NCBI GenBank assembly: GCA_965198865.1
Contig: CBDAQA010000025.1
Coordinates: forward strand, 124,001-188,000
Reading direction: 5' to 3'
From: CBDAQA01 sp965198865
Lineage (GTDB): Bacteria > Planctomycetota > Phycisphaerae > Tepidisphaerales > Tepidisphaeraceae
DNA length: 64,000 bases
Below the pieces are notes generated by a model. It was given only the letters and a program-made list of their open reading frames with translations, ran no database searches and was not told the DNA's origin. Made by a program: the position numbers and the translations under genes. Of the stretch, positions 8,697 through 18,055 are shown piece after piece; within the stretch, counting starts at the first letter, position 1; the number at the start of each line of letters is the position of its first letter.

Positions 8697-9275
8697 TCAC
8701 TTGACGATGAAGTGGAGCAGCAGCGAGTAGCCCGTCATGCCGACGGCCAAAAGCCCGACGACGACGGCGGCGGTGAACGCCTCGGCCCGACGGGTGAGGG
8801 CGGCGACCGACGCCAGGGCGATCGCCAGCTGGGCGGCGACGCCGGCGAAGTCGGCCCAGGTCTTCTCGGCCAGCCGCTTCAGGCTGTTGCCCTTGAGCGC
8901 CTCCCGCTGGTGCTCAAGGTCCTCGGCCGACCTGCGCAGCCCGGCCTGGCGCGACCGGAACTCCAGCACGCGGGCCGCCAGTTCCTTGGCCCCACGAGCG
9001 GCCGGGTCGAGCGTCAACCGCAGGTCCTCGGCGTCGTCGGCCTTGGTCGCGTCGGCCTGGAACTCGGCCCACTTGTCCGACGCCTGCGTCTGCATCAGCA
9101 CCGCCTGGTTGCTCTGGTAGATCGCGTTGTTGCTCAGGTCGGCCCCGTGGACCGTCAGGTACCCGGCCAGCCCCGCCAGCGCTCCGGTGATGAGCGGGAC
9201 GCGCCTCATCCAGGGCGGCGACGGCGGTGATGCCCCAGCGGTGGCTGGAGTCGCGGGAGTCGGTTCCTGTGTCAT
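8697..9275 (-). CDS. DUF4337-like membrane protein
   Basis: A 192-residue protein with a Pro/Ala/Thr-rich N-terminus, a membrane segment near residue 30 ('PLITGALAGLAGYLTV'), and the segment 'NNAIYQSNQAVLMQTQASDKWAEFQA', which matches the DUF4337 pattern of Asn/Gln-rich residues before a 'W-x-x-F/Y-Q-A' box. A long charged coiled-coil helix follows, then two C-terminal membrane segments. Function of the family is unknown. It sits just upstream of the amidohydrolase on the same strand, with a 51-base gap. Confidence 0.65.
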   Translation of the reverse strand: MTQEPTPATPATAGASPPSPPWMRRVPLITGALAGLAGYLTVHGADLSNNAIYQSNQAVLMQTQASDKWAEFQADATKADDAEDLRLTLDPAARGAKELAARVLEFRSRQAGLRRSAEDLEHQREALKGNSLKRLAEKTWADFAGVAAQLAIALASVAALTRRAEAFTAAVVVGLLAVGMTGYSLLLHFIVK

Positions 9276-9557
9276 GGCGGAACGGATATCGCCACCACAA
9301 GTTCACCGCAAGGGCGGCGTGGGTAGTGGGCGACCTCCCGCACACCCAGAGACCATCTGGGCAGCAAGCTTGAGCCGACGGGCCACGGCCTTGGTTCGAG
9401 GCGGCGCGGCCGCTCGGACCGTGACAATCTTGCCTTCGCGCGAACGATTTTTGAGCAAACCTACGCCTCGAAGACCTCGCGGCGAAGGTGAATGTGGTGT
9501 GTGATCGCCTGCGGGTCACGACTCTCACAAAACGCTCCGCGTCGGCCGCCCTGCCCC
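9276..9557. other. Intergenic stretch, nothing recognised
   Basis: These 282 bases separate the start of the DUF4337-like gene from the end of hisF. I see no convincing open frame, tRNA, repeat or terminator in it. Confidence 0.5.
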
Positions 9558-10331
9558 TCAAACCAACCTTACCGGCACCCCGTGGCCATGGAGGAACGTC
9601 TTCACCTGCCCCACCGTGTAGGCGTCGAAGTGGAAGATGCTGGCGGCCAGGGCGGCATCGGCGTGGCCGGCAGTCAGAACGTCGAGCACGTGCTGGGGGG
9701 AGCCCGCCCCACCGCTGGCGACGACCGGGACCCGCACCGCATCGCTGACGGCGGCCGTCATCTCCAGGTCGTAACCGGCCGTCGTGCCGTCGGCGTTCAT
9801 CACGTTCAGGACGATCTCGCCGGCCCCGAGTCGCTCGGCCTGTCGCACCCAATCCATCACCAAGATTCCGGTCGGCGTGCGACCGCCGTTGACAAACACC
9901 TCCCACCTCTCGATGCCGTCGTTCCCCTTCACCCGGTTGGCGTCGAGGCCCAGCACCGTCGCGCACCGGCCGAACTTGGCCGAGATGTCGGCGATCAGCT
10001 GCGGGTTCCTCACGGCCGCCGAGTTCAGGCTGACCTTTTCAGCCCCCGCCTGGATCAGCCGGGTGGCGTCGTCGAGCGTGCGGATGCCGCCGCCCACGGT
10101 CAGCGGCATGAAGACGTGGTCCATCACCCGGGCCACCAGGTCGGCCATGATCTGCCGGCCCTCGAAGCTGGCGGTGATGTCGTAGAACACCAGTTCGTCA
10201 GCGCCCTGATCCTGGTACCGCTTGGCCTGCTCGACCGGGTCGCCGGCGTCCACGTGGTCGAAGAACTTCACCCCCTTCACGACGCGGCCGCGGTCGACAT
10301 CCAGGCACGGAATGATGCGTTTGGTGAGCAT
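9558..10331 (-). CDS. hisF: Imidazole glycerol phosphate synthase cyclase subunit HisF
   Basis: A 257-residue HisF, the cyclase half of the glutamine amidotransferase that makes imidazole glycerol phosphate and AICAR in histidine biosynthesis. The signature N-terminus 'KRIIPCLDVDRGRVVKG' carries the catalytic Asp (D11-type), and the second catalytic Asp is in 'LNVMNADGTTAGYDLE'. Phosphate-binding loops 'PLTVGGGIRT' and 'VVASGGAGS' are present. The start is ATG 10331; the frame stays open upstream only because it reads through a tRNA gene. hisH and the other his genes are not in the window, so hisF stands alone here. Confidence 0.95.
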   Translation of the reverse strand: MLTKRIIPCLDVDRGRVVKGVKFFDHVDAGDPVEQAKRYQDQGADELVFYDITASFEGRQIMADLVARVMDHVFMPLTVGGGIRTLDDATRLIQAGAEKVSLNSAAVRNPQLIADISAKFGRCATVLGLDANRVKGNDGIERWEVFVNGGRTPTGILVMDWVRQAERLGAGEIVLNVMNADGTTAGYDLEMTAAVSDAVRVPVVASGGAGSPQHVLDVLTAGHADAALAASIFHFDAYTVGQVKTFLHGHGVPVRLV

Positions 10332-10339
10332 GAGGGAGA

Positions 10340-10428
10340 AGTGCAGAACGCAAAATGCAGAGTGCAGAATGAAGCGGGGCACCCGCCCCTCCTCATTCTG
10401 CACTCTGCATTGTGACTTCTGCACTGGG
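10340..10428. repeat. Inverted intergenic repeat, TGCAGAATG family (type C)
   Basis: Left-arm units such as 'GTGCAGAACGCAAAATGCAG' and 'AGTGCAGAATGA' are mirrored by right-arm units 'TCATTCTGCACTCTGCAT' and 'CTTCTGCACT' around a 'CGGGGCACCCGCCCC' core. Together they make a long imperfect hairpin between tRNA-His and hisF. Related copies lie at 60787-60875 and, as a half copy, at 48070-48100. Confidence 0.7.
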
Positions 10429-10435
10429 CAGTACG

Positions 10436-10509
10436 GGTAACCGACGGGACTCGAACCCGCGACGTCCAGGACCACAACCTGGCGCTCTACCAACTGAGCT
10501 ACGGCTACC
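10436..10509 (-). tRNA. tRNA-His (GTG anticodon)
   Basis: The minus strand folds as a full cloverleaf. The acceptor stem GTAGCCG pairs with CGGTTAC, the D-loop is 'AGCTCAGTTGGTAGAGC', the anticodon loop 'TTGTGGT' carries GTG, and the T-arm is 'GCGGGTTCGAGTCCCGT'. It has the tRNA-His-specific extra 5' G (G-1) opposite a C at position 73. The CCA end is not encoded. Confidence 0.95.
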
Positions 10510-10762
10510 AACCGGGCCGACCTTTTTAGCCGGACGACGCGAGCCAGTCAACTCAGTCAGACCACGTGCCTGCCGCACCTTTGGCAACCTCGGCAACGCC
10601 GGACGAATGGGCGGGCGTCGTATTAGAGCCCGTCCCCGCCGCCAAACTTGGCGTATGATGTGGTGGTTAGATCGGGTTGACCCCCCCGCCGTGAACTCTT
10701 ACCCTTGCACGGTCAACGTACGCCACATCGCCGCTGGGGCCGTGCCGCTTCGGGACCTGCTT

Positions 10763-12031
10763 ATGGCCAGATCGTCAGAGAGCATCGTCGGGCTGACCGC
10801 GAACCTCGACACCGAGGTCGGCAAGGTGGTCGTTGACCTGGGCCTGGCCACGCGCACCGAGGTCGACTTCTGCCGGGAACAGCAGAAGCAGTCGTCCGAC
10901 CCCAACCAGCGCAGCCTGGCCGACCTGCTGATCGACAACAGCTTCATCACCGTCAACCAGGCCAAGCGCATCCGCGGCCAGATGGAGGAGCGCCGCAGCA
11001 GCCAGCTGCCCGGCTACACGGTGCTCGGCAAGCTCGGCAAGGGGGCGATGGCCACGGTTTACAAGGCCAAGCAGATCTCGCTCGACCGGATCGTCGCCGT
11101 CAAGATCCTGCCGCGGAAGATGAGCGACAGCACCGAGTTCGTGGACCGGTTCTACAAGGAGGGCCGCGCCGCCGCCCGCCTCGCCCACAACAACATCGTC
11201 CAGGCGATCGACGTCGGGAGCACCCCTGATGGCCTCCACTACTTCACGATGGAGTACGTCGAGGGCCCGACGCTGTACGACATCATGCAGCCCCCGCCCG
11301 TCGGTCAGGGACGGCACTTCGCCGAGGAGGAGGCGCTCGACATCTGCATCCAGATGGCCGACGCGCTCGCCCACGCCCACCGACGGGGCCTGATCCACCG
11401 CGACGTGAAGCCGAAGAACATCCTGCTCACCCCGCAGGGCGTCGCCAAGCTGACCGACCTGGGCCTCGCCCGCGCCACCGACGACAAGGTGGCCGCCGAG
11501 AGCGAGGCCGGGAAGGCGTACGGCACGCCCTACTACATCAGCCCCGAGCAGATCCGCGGCGACGTCGACATCGACTTCCGCGCCGACATCTACAGCCTCG
11601 GCGCCACCATGTACCACCTCATCACCGGCAAGCCCCCGTTCGAGGGCGACACGCCCACCGCCGTGATGCACAAGCACCTGAAGCAGCCGCTGGTGCCGCC
11701 GGACCACATCAACACGAGCCTCAGCAGCGGCATCGGCGAGGTGATCGAGCTGGCGATGGCCAAGAACCGCGACGACCGCTACGCCACCACCGAGGACCTG
11801 CTGGAGGACCTGCGGGCCGTCCGCGCCGGCCACTCCCCGATCCACGCCCGCCACGGCTTCGATCCCGCCGCCATGGCCCAGATCGAGGAGACCGGCGTCA
11901 CCGTCGACATCGGCCAACAGGCCCGCTCCCCCTTTGCCGAGTTCCTGGCAAATCCCATCGGCATCGGCGTCCTCATCGCCGCCGGCGTGTCGGTGCTGGT
12001 CAACGTCCTGCTGATCTTCGTCCGCCACTGA
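10763..12031 (+). CDS. Membrane-anchored Ser/Thr protein kinase with N-terminal MshEN-like domain
   Basis: A 422-residue Hanks-type kinase. Residues 15-80 ('GKVVVDLGLATRTEVD...SLADLLIDNSFITVNQ') look like the small helical domain found at the N-terminus of type II secretion/pilus ATPases (MshEN/GSPII_E-N), which in other proteins binds nucleotides. The kinase core follows: 'GKLGKGAMATVYKAK' (91-103), Lys114 in 'VAVKILP', 'HRDVKPKN' (212-219), a DLG in place of DFG at 232, and 'GTPYYISPEQ'. A single C-terminal membrane segment ('PIGIGVLIAAGVSVLVNVLL') anchors it. All catalytic residues are present. ATG 10763 is chosen because upstream codons read into the tRNA region. Confidence 0.9.
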   Translation: MARSSESIVGLTANLDTEVGKVVVDLGLATRTEVDFCREQQKQSSDPNQRSLADLLIDNSFITVNQAKRIRGQMEERRSSQLPGYTVLGKLGKGAMATVYKAKQISLDRIVAVKILPRKMSDSTEFVDRFYKEGRAAARLAHNNIVQAIDVGSTPDGLHYFTMEYVEGPTLYDIMQPPPVGQGRHFAEEEALDICIQMADALAHAHRRGLIHRDVKPKNILLTPQGVAKLTDLGLARATDDKVAAESEAGKAYGTPYYISPEQIRGDVDIDFRADIYSLGATMYHLITGKPPFEGDTPTAVMHKHLKQPLVPPDHINTSLSSGIGEVIELAMAKNRDDRYATTEDLLEDLRAVRAGHSPIHARHGFDPAAMAQIEETGVTVDIGQQARSPFAEFLANPIGIGVLIAAGVSVLVNVLLIFVRH

Positions 12032-12228
12032 CCATGGGCCAGTCGTCGCGTTTCCCCGCTGTGGAGGAGACTCACGCGCCCCGATTTGAACCGACCCCGC
12101 ACGAAGCTCCAGAACTAGGTCCTGGACGCATGACCGGGCTCGCAGGCCGCGCAAGTTGATCCGGCCGGCATGACCGGCCAGCGCCGACAGCTCGCCTTCG
12201 GCCCGCCACGCCAGCGCATCACGCGAAG
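12032..12228. other. Intergenic gap between convergent genes
   Basis: About 200 bases separate the kinase stop from the end of the pseudopilin gene on the other strand. I see no strong hairpin-plus-T-run terminator or coding frame. Confidence 0.4.
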
Positions 12229-13185
12229 TTACGGCACGCCCTTCGTCGGCTCATAGTAGTAGCAAGAGGCCGAGTCGGCTGTGGGATAGCGGGCACCACG
12301 CGTCAGGTACCCCACGTGGTTCACCTTGTAGATTGACGTGTCGGCCGGCATGGCGTACATGCGGACCGTGACGTTCACCGGCTCCATCGACACGTGCCCG
12401 TCCAACCACGCCACGGCCGCCTGCCCGCTGCCGTGCCGACCGTGCAGGTACGGGTAGTTCACCCCCTTGCCATACGGCGTCGACTCGCTCGCGGCGCGGG
12501 TCATGGTCCTTCGGTACGGGTCGGCGTAGCCGCTGTCGGCACACAGCAACGTCTCGACCGGGACCTGCATCTTGCCCAGCCGGTTCTGAAACGCGTTGGG
12601 CGTCGCGCTGACCACCCCCGTAACCGGGGGCTGCAGGTAGGGGTTGAACCCGTAACAGACGTTGGTCAGCATGCCGTACTCGTAGCTGCCGACCGGGTAC
12701 CGCGACTCGACGGCCGCGTTGCCCAGGGGCTGGCGGACCATCTCGGCAGCGGCAGCGGTGGGGCACTCCCAGATGGCCAGGTCGCCGAAGGTCTTGGTGT
12801 TCAGGTAGGGCGACAGCAGCCCGCCGCGGAGGTCGAAGTCGATCACCGCCGGGCCGGAGTTGTTCAGGTAGTACTGCGGGTATCGGATCGCGCCACCCGC
12901 CGCCGCGGGGACGGCGATCGGCTGCAGCTGTAGCACGCCGTGGTTGGCGGTCGCGTAGCTCAGGGCCGCCGCCGCGATCTGGCGGAGGTTCGACGCGCAC
13001 CCGACCGCCTGCGCCGACCGCCGGGCCCGGCTCAGCGTCGGCAGCAGGATCGCCAGGAGCAGGGCGAGGATGCCGATCACGACCAGCAGTTCGACCAGCG
13101 TGAAGCCCGCGGCGAACTCCGGCCGCCACGGCGCGGGCGGACACTGACGATCGTCACCCCAATCGTCCGATGCGGCGGTGCTCAT
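12229..13185 (-). CDS. Type II secretion-like pseudopilin (second of a pair)
   Basis: A 318-residue protein whose N-terminal region contains the class III prepilin start 'AGFTLVELLVVIGILALLLAILLPTLSRARRSA' in two parts: the peptidase site before FTLVE, with Glu5, then a hydrophobic helix. The C-terminal 'AVAWLDGHVSMEPV' is the H-x9-DG-like element of planctomycete pseudopilins. The leader is unusually long, about 30 residues before the cleavage site. ATG 13185 overlaps the upstream gene's stop (ATGA), so the two are translationally coupled. Presumably it is inserted in the inner membrane and assembled by a pseudopilus system encoded elsewhere. Confidence 0.85.
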   Translation of the reverse strand: MSTAASDDWGDDRQCPPAPWRPEFAAGFTLVELLVVIGILALLLAILLPTLSRARRSAQAVGCASNLRQIAAAALSYATANHGVLQLQPIAVPAAAGGAIRYPQYYLNNSGPAVIDFDLRGGLLSPYLNTKTFGDLAIWECPTAAAAEMVRQPLGNAAVESRYPVGSYEYGMLTNVCYGFNPYLQPPVTGVVSATPNAFQNRLGKMQVPVETLLCADSGYADPYRRTMTRAASESTPYGKGVNYPYLHGRHGSGQAAVAWLDGHVSMEPVNVTVRMYAMPADTSIYKVNHVGYLTRGARYPTADSASCYYYEPTKGVP

Positions 13186-14150
13186 GGCGCGACCAGGTAA
13201 ACCTTGCTCAGGTCGCCGGAGTTGAGGGTCCGCGTCTCGACGTGGCCGTCGCAAAAGGCGATGTTGATCTTCCCAACGTGCCGCAGCTTGTCGAAGCAAT
13301 GCGGATCATTGGCACGGTTGGCCGTCCCGTTGAATGCGTCGGCGACGGTGATGGGGATCGTGGCGGGCTGGCTCGGCTTGGACGGCGCGTAAAGGTTGTA
13401 GAGCGTAAACGTGCTCAGGCCCTGCCACTCGACGCCGCTACCCCCGCGGAACCCGTCGCAGGCGAACATCGTCAGCGACGGCTTGCGCGCGTAGGACGCA
13501 CGGCCGCGCAGGCGGTAATACGTGTCATTCCAACCGAGCAGCGCCTCGTTGTAGACGTAGCTCTGTGGCTCGAGCCAGGTCGCCGTGTTGTCCTGCGGCA
13601 CCAGCACGGCCGAGTCCAACGGGGGAGCGAACGGCGTGATCTCGGAGAAGCTGTTGGCCTGCGCGGGGCAGAGGAAGTTGCGCATGAACCCGGTCGGGTC
13701 GTACATGTTGCTCACCGCCCCCTCGTTGTTGATGGCGAGGATCTGCCGCTTGAAGCCCATGTAGAACGCCAGCGACGCGCTCAGCGGCGCCAGCTCACGC
13801 GGAACGTACGTGCCGGCGGATACGCTTTGTTTGGTCGGCTGGATGCTCAGGTACGAGTACTTCTGGCAGTAGACATCGCTCAGCAACTCCGGCTTGCGGG
13901 ACGGGACGGTGCCGACCAGCGGGTAGTAGTCGTGGTGGTCTTGCCGGCACAGTTGGGCGGCCAGCATGATCTGGTTGAGCCTGGCCGCGCAGCTGGTGCG
14001 CAGTGCCACGCGCCGCGCCCCCGCCAGCGCCGGCAGTAGGATCGCGATCAGCAGCGCGATAATGCCAATCACGACGAGCAGTTCAACCAGCGTGAACCCC
14101 CGCGTTGGATACCCGGATCGGCGACGGCGGTGAAAGCGAAACTCGGTCAT
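13182..14150 (-). CDS. Type II secretion-like pseudopilin (first of a pair)
   Basis: A 322-residue protein with a basic leader, the prepilin signature 'RGFTLVELLVVIGIIALL' starting near residue 17 and the C-terminal 'NIAFCDGHVETRTL' motif. Length and layout match the DUF1559-type pseudopilins that are multiplied in planctomycetes. It lies 71 bases downstream of the giant PEP-CTERM gene on the same strand and overlaps the second pseudopilin by four bases, suggesting that the secreted protein and its pseudopilins are co-expressed. Confidence 0.88.
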   Translation of the reverse strand: MTEFRFHRRRRSGYPTRGFTLVELLVVIGIIALLIAILLPALAGARRVALRTSCAARLNQIMLAAQLCRQDHHDYYPLVGTVPSRKPELLSDVYCQKYSYLSIQPTKQSVSAGTYVPRELAPLSASLAFYMGFKRQILAINNEGAVSNMYDPTGFMRNFLCPAQANSFSEITPFAPPLDSAVLVPQDNTATWLEPQSYVYNEALLGWNDTYYRLRGRASYARKPSLTMFACDGFRGGSGVEWQGLSTFTLYNLYAPSKPSQPATIPITVADAFNGTANRANDPHCFDKLRHVGKINIAFCDGHVETRTLNSGDLSKVYLVAP

Positions 14151-14184
14151 ATCGCACCTGCGTGAAGGGCGGTCGATTGAATTC

Positions 14185-14209
14185 TGCCCGGCGCGTCGGC
14201 GACCGGGCA
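14185..14209 (-). terminator. Possible weak terminator hairpin
   Basis: TGCCCGG at 14185-14191 pairs perfectly with CCGGGCA at 14203-14209, just downstream of the giant PEP-CTERM gene. The downstream bases on the minus strand are only moderately T-rich, so termination may be partial and let some transcripts reach the pseudopilins. Confidence 0.3.
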
Positions 14210-14221
14210 GGCCGGGGCCGT

Positions 14222-17200
14222 TCAGGCCCGGATGGGCCGACGGCGACCGCGGCCCAGCGCGAACGGCGCGGTGGCGGCGGCCAACAGCAGCGCGCTCGCC
14301 GGCTCCGGGGCGGCGGTGAGGTACAGCTCGTAATCGCCGCTTGCATCCGAACCCGCCAGCAACGTGAGCGGCATCCCGTTGGCGGTGGCCACGGTCGAGT
14401 CGTTCACGTCCAGCACCAGCGTCTTGGCCGCCAGCGCGGCGGCGAACGGGTTGGTGCCCGACGGGTTCGTGATGTTGGTGTCCGTGGCAATCAACAGGGC
14501 ACCGTTGTTCCCGCCGACCGACACGCCGCTACCCTGGGCGATGACCGAGAACGGCGAGCTGGAGTTGGCCCCGACGGTCAGTCCGGTCATGACCAGCAGG
14601 TCACCGGTCGAGGCGCTGGTGGCCTTGACCAAGTACGCCCCGCTGGCGTTCCAGGTTTGTTCCGACGTGCTCAGCGTCCCCGGCGTGCCGGTGGTGCCAG
14701 CCCCCGCCGTGATCGTGCCGCCCGCGGCCACGACGACCGGGCCGGTGCCGCCGGTTCCCGCCAGCACCCCCCCGCCGCTGACCGTCACCGCGCCCAAACC
14801 GGTGGATGACGTGAGCAACGTCGTGCCGGACAGCGTCCTAACCCCTTGCGCCAGCAGGGTTCCGCCGACAACGCTCGTCCCGCCGGAGTAGTTGCTCGCG
14901 CCCGAGAGGGCCTGCGTGTACCCCGCCTCGTTCACGACGACGGCAACCTTGCCCGACGTGGCCGTCTCCACGATGGCACCGGTGAAGGTGGGGTACGCCG
15001 TGTAGGAGGACGGGCTGGCGACGAACAGGCCGTTGGGGTCGCCGGCGATCGTCAGCGTTGCGGTCGTGTTCGCGACAGAATTGGTGATCGCCGCAGGCGT
15101 CGCCTGGGTGACGAAGTTGTTATTGTTGATCGGGTAATTATCGTCGGTGGTACGGGCACTGTTCAGGTTGGACAGGTAGGCGACGCTGGTGCTGTACCGG
15201 TTCAGGTCGAATCTTTCGGTCCCCAGGGTAAAGGCGGTCCCCTCGCCGATCGAGTAGGCGATGGGCGCGAAGTTGGATTCGAAGTTGAGGCCGCTGACGG
15301 CCGGGATGGCGTTGTTCGCACCCAACTGGACCGTTGTCGCCGATCCGGTCGAGCAGTTGATCTGGGTTTCGCCGGTGTAGGTGTTGGCCCCGGCCAGGAC
15401 CGTCGTGGTGTTGGCGTTGAGGCCGAGCGTGAGCGGGCCGGACCCGCTGATGACCCCGGTCACGGCGAGCGTGCCACCGCTGGACGCGTTGTTGAACCCA
15501 CCGCTGATGCCGGCCCCCGCGGCCGACAGCGCGACGTTGCCGGCCCAGACGGCGTTCACGCCGGCCGCCCCCTGTAGGCCGCCGTAGAACGCGAAGCCGT
15601 AATACGCGTTCTTCAGGAAGGCGGTGGACGCGCTACCCAGGCCGTTCAACGACAAGGTGATCGGTGCGCCGCCGATGACGCCACCGCTGAGGCCGACCGT
15701 GCCGCTGCTGTCGTTGATCGACAGCGTCCCGGCTATAATACTGTTGTAGGCAGATATGTTCGGGTTGGAACCGGTCGTAGCGACAGTTACGCCCGATGTG
15801 CCGGCCAACCCCTTCGGGTTAGCGACCTGCAGCATGCTGCTGGTCACGGTCGTCGGGCCCGAGTAGTTGTTCGCGGCCGACAACACCAGCGTGCCGCTGT
15901 TGTCCAAGTATATGTTGGTACTGCCGATGGTCAGCGATCCTCCGCTGCTGTTCAAGCTGCTGGCGAAAGGTGTAACGATCCCAGGGTTCTGCCACGCCAC
16001 CGCGTACTGTTGGCCTGGCGCCTGGCTGAACCCGGGTGAGAAGTCCAGGTTGCTGGCGCTGGGGTTGAGGATGCCGCCGGCGAAGAAAATCCCCTGAGTG
16101 CTGGTCGGCAGGGCGGCCAGCTTGAACACGGAGATGACGCCGCTCTGCAGGTTCGTCGTCCCCGTATACGTGCTGGTGCTCTGGTCCGGATAGTAGATAC
16201 TCGAATTCGTCGATGCGGTGGGTGCCGTGAAGCTGTACACGACCGACAAATTGCCGGTGATGGATCCGTAGAAGTTAGCTACCGGATGCGAACCGTAGTT
16301 GAAGGATCTAAATGTGACGGTCGCTGGGGTGGACGTATTCGAGTTGGTGATCACGGCCCCGGTGCTGCTCTCGGGCTGAGGGAGCGAGGCAATGGCACCG
16401 TTCAGGTCCAGGGTGCCGGCGGTGGTGCTGCTGGTGCCCAGGTCGAGGAAACCGGTGTTGGGCAGGGGGTTGTTCGTTGCGAACTGGAGCGTGCCGCCGG
16501 TGATGGACGTCCCGCCGGAGTAGAGGCTGGCCGTCGTCAACACGAGCGTGCCAGCCCCGACCTTATTCAACCCGTAATTGCCGGTCGGCAGGCCCGTCGA
16601 CAGGTTGTAGGTGCCCCCCGTGACGCCGGTCGTGTCGATGCCGATGTTCGCCGACTGGTACACATTGCTGGCCAGCTCCCCCTGACTCACCAGCGTGGAG
16701 GCGTAGCCGGCGAGTTGCTGTGGCGTGTTCGTTGTCGCCGGGAACGCCAGGGTGCCGCCGGGCGCGACGGACAAGCCGCTGGTGATCGATCCCAGCGTGG
16801 GCACCTCCAGAGCTCCGCCGATCACCACACCGTTCGGATTGCTTGGACCGGAGAGGGCGTCCACCGTCAACGTAAATGACGATCCGGATGGGTTGGCGAC
16901 GCCGCCCACGGCCAAGACGTTGGTGGGCACGAACACCCTGTCATTGGCCCCGAGCGTGACCGTGCCGGAGCCCATGTACAGCGAGTTGGTGCCGCCGAAG
17001 GTGAAGTTGCCGTTCCACTGCTGGGCGTTGTTGGTCGTCAGCGTCTCGGTCGCGCCGGTCGTGTTGTCGATCGTCAGAGCCTTAGACGTCTGCGTGCCGT
17101 TCGTTGGGTTGATCGACTGGATCGTGAACGTCCCGGTGCCCAAGGCGGTGGGCGTGTTGATGTTGATGAACAGCGGCGTGCCCGCGGCCGAGGTGCCGGC

Positions 17201-17992
17201 CGAGTTGTCGGCGACCACCCCGCCGGTGAAGCTCCCGCTCGACCCGTTCAGCGTAATGCTCGAATTGGATATGTAGTGGGTGGAGATCAGCCGCAATTGG
17301 CCTGACCCGACCAGGGTCGAGTTGATGACGAACGTGCCGTTGCTGACGTTGTTGTCGATGATCCCGCCGCTGACGGTGATCGGTACACCGTCCACGGACT
17401 GGTTGGCCGCCGCCAGCAAGGTGATCTGCCCGTTGAGCGTCGCAGGCCTGCCCGTCTCGTTGATGACCGCGCCCCCGTTGCCCAGGATCAAATTGTTGAC
17501 TGTGTAAGCCTGACCACTCGGGCCGTACAATTCCAGGGCGGCCGAGGTGTCCTGGGCGTTGGTGCCGGCCGAGGTGTTGTACAGATTCGCCTGTCCGTTG
17601 AATGACAGGATGGACAGCGAGTCGCCGCCGAACGTGTAGTTGGCCCCGGCGGCGGTGGGCGTGCGGAGGACGCCCGTGCCGGCCGCGCTGCCGGTGTCGA
17701 CGTAGGCGTAGCCGGCCATCGGGGGGCTACCGGCGGGCAGGACCGCCGGGTTCGAATAGTTGTTCGTCGCCGGGTTCAGCTGCGCGTAGTTCCCCGAGCT
17801 AGCCTGAAAATTCGTCCCATTCGCGAAGCTGGACTGGGAACTGCTGTCGCTAGCGTTGAGGAACACCGTCTGGTCGTACGGGTTCTGCTGCCCATGCGCA
17901 GAGCGCGATCCGATCATGCACGAGCCGAGGCCGGCGGCGGCGGCAAGAGACAGCTGGGGGGCGCAACGAAGACGGCGGCGGGCGTACAACAT
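14222..17992 (-). CDS. Giant secreted beta-strand-repeat protein with PEP-CTERM-like tail
   Basis: A protein of about 1,256 residues. The start is ATG 17992, supported by 'GAGGAAGAA' 8 bases upstream; an in-frame ATG at 18055 is less likely. A basic signal peptide ends near 'RSAHGQQ'. The bulk is Gly/Thr/Asn/Ser-rich with repeated autotransporter-associated strands such as 'GAGTLVLTTASLYSGGTS', 'ITGGTLQ' and 'NNYSGPTTVTSS', predicting a long parallel beta-helix. The C-terminus 'PEPASALLLAAATAPFAL' followed by 'GRGRRR' is a PEP-CTERM-like sorting signal (motif, hydrophobic helix, Arg cluster), normally processed by an exosortase. No beta-barrel autotransporter domain is present. A surface or matrix role is likely. 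Confidence 0.85.
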   Translation of the reverse strand: MLYARRRLRCAPQLSLAAAAGLGSCMIGSRSAHGQQNPYDQTVFLNASDSSSQSSFANGTNFQASSGNYAQLNPATNNYSNPAVLPAGSPPMAGYAYVDTGSAAGTGVLRTPTAAGANYTFGGDSLSILSFNGQANLYNTSAGTNAQDTSAALELYGPSGQAYTVNNLILGNGGAVINETGRPATLNGQITLLAAANQSVDGVPITVSGGIIDNNVSNGTFVINSTLVGSGQLRLISTHYISNSSITLNGSSGSFTGGVVADNSAGTSAAGTPLFININTPTALGTGTFTIQSINPTNGTQTSKALTIDNTTGATETLTTNNAQQWNGNFTFGGTNSLYMGSGTVTLGANDRVFVPTNVLAVGGVANPSGSSFTLTVDALSGPSNPNGVVIGGALEVPTLGSITSGLSVAPGGTLAFPATTNTPQQLAGYASTLVSQGELASNVYQSANIGIDTTGVTGGTYNLSTGLPTGNYGLNKVGAGTLVLTTASLYSGGTSITGGTLQFATNNPLPNTGFLDLGTSSTTAGTLDLNGAIASLPQPESSTGAVITNSNTSTPATVTFRSFNYGSHPVANFYGSITGNLSVVYSFTAPTASTNSSIYYPDQSTSTYTGTTNLQSGVISVFKLAALPTSTQGIFFAGGILNPSASNLDFSPGFSQAPGQQYAVAWQNPGIVTPFASSLNSSGGSLTIGSTNIYLDNSGTLVLSAANNYSGPTTVTSSMLQVANPKGLAGTSGVTVATTGSNPNISAYNSIIAGTLSINDSSGTVGLSGGVIGGAPITLSLNGLGSASTAFLKNAYYGFAFYGGLQGAAGVNAVWAGNVALSAAGAGISGGFNNASSGGTLAVTGVISGSGPLTLGLNANTTTVLAGANTYTGETQINCSTGSATTVQLGANNAIPAVSGLNFESNFAPIAYSIGEGTAFTLGTERFDLNRYSTSVAYLSNLNSARTTDDNYPINNNNFVTQATPAAITNSVANTTATLTIAGDPNGLFVASPSSYTAYPTFTGAIVETATSGKVAVVVNEAGYTQALSGASNYSGGTSVVGGTLLAQGVRTLSGTTLLTSSTGLGAVTVSGGGVLAGTGGTGPVVVAAGGTITAGAGTTGTPGTLSTSEQTWNASGAYLVKATSASTGDLLVMTGLTVGANSSSPFSVIAQGSGVSVGGNNGALLIATDTNITNPSGTNPFAAALAAKTLVLDVNDSTVATANGMPLTLLAGSDASGDYELYLTAAPEPASALLLAAATAPFALGRGRRRPIRA

Positions 17993-18055
17993 CACAGGTT
18001 CTTCCTCTACCGAGTCGATTCTGAGTGAAGCGGGTTTTGGGGCTGGACGATTCAA

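Noticed and set aside
10332..10511. N-terminal extension of hisF through the tRNA region
   Set aside because: The translation is the typical artefact of reading a tRNA gene. The HisF signature starts exactly at ATG 10331.
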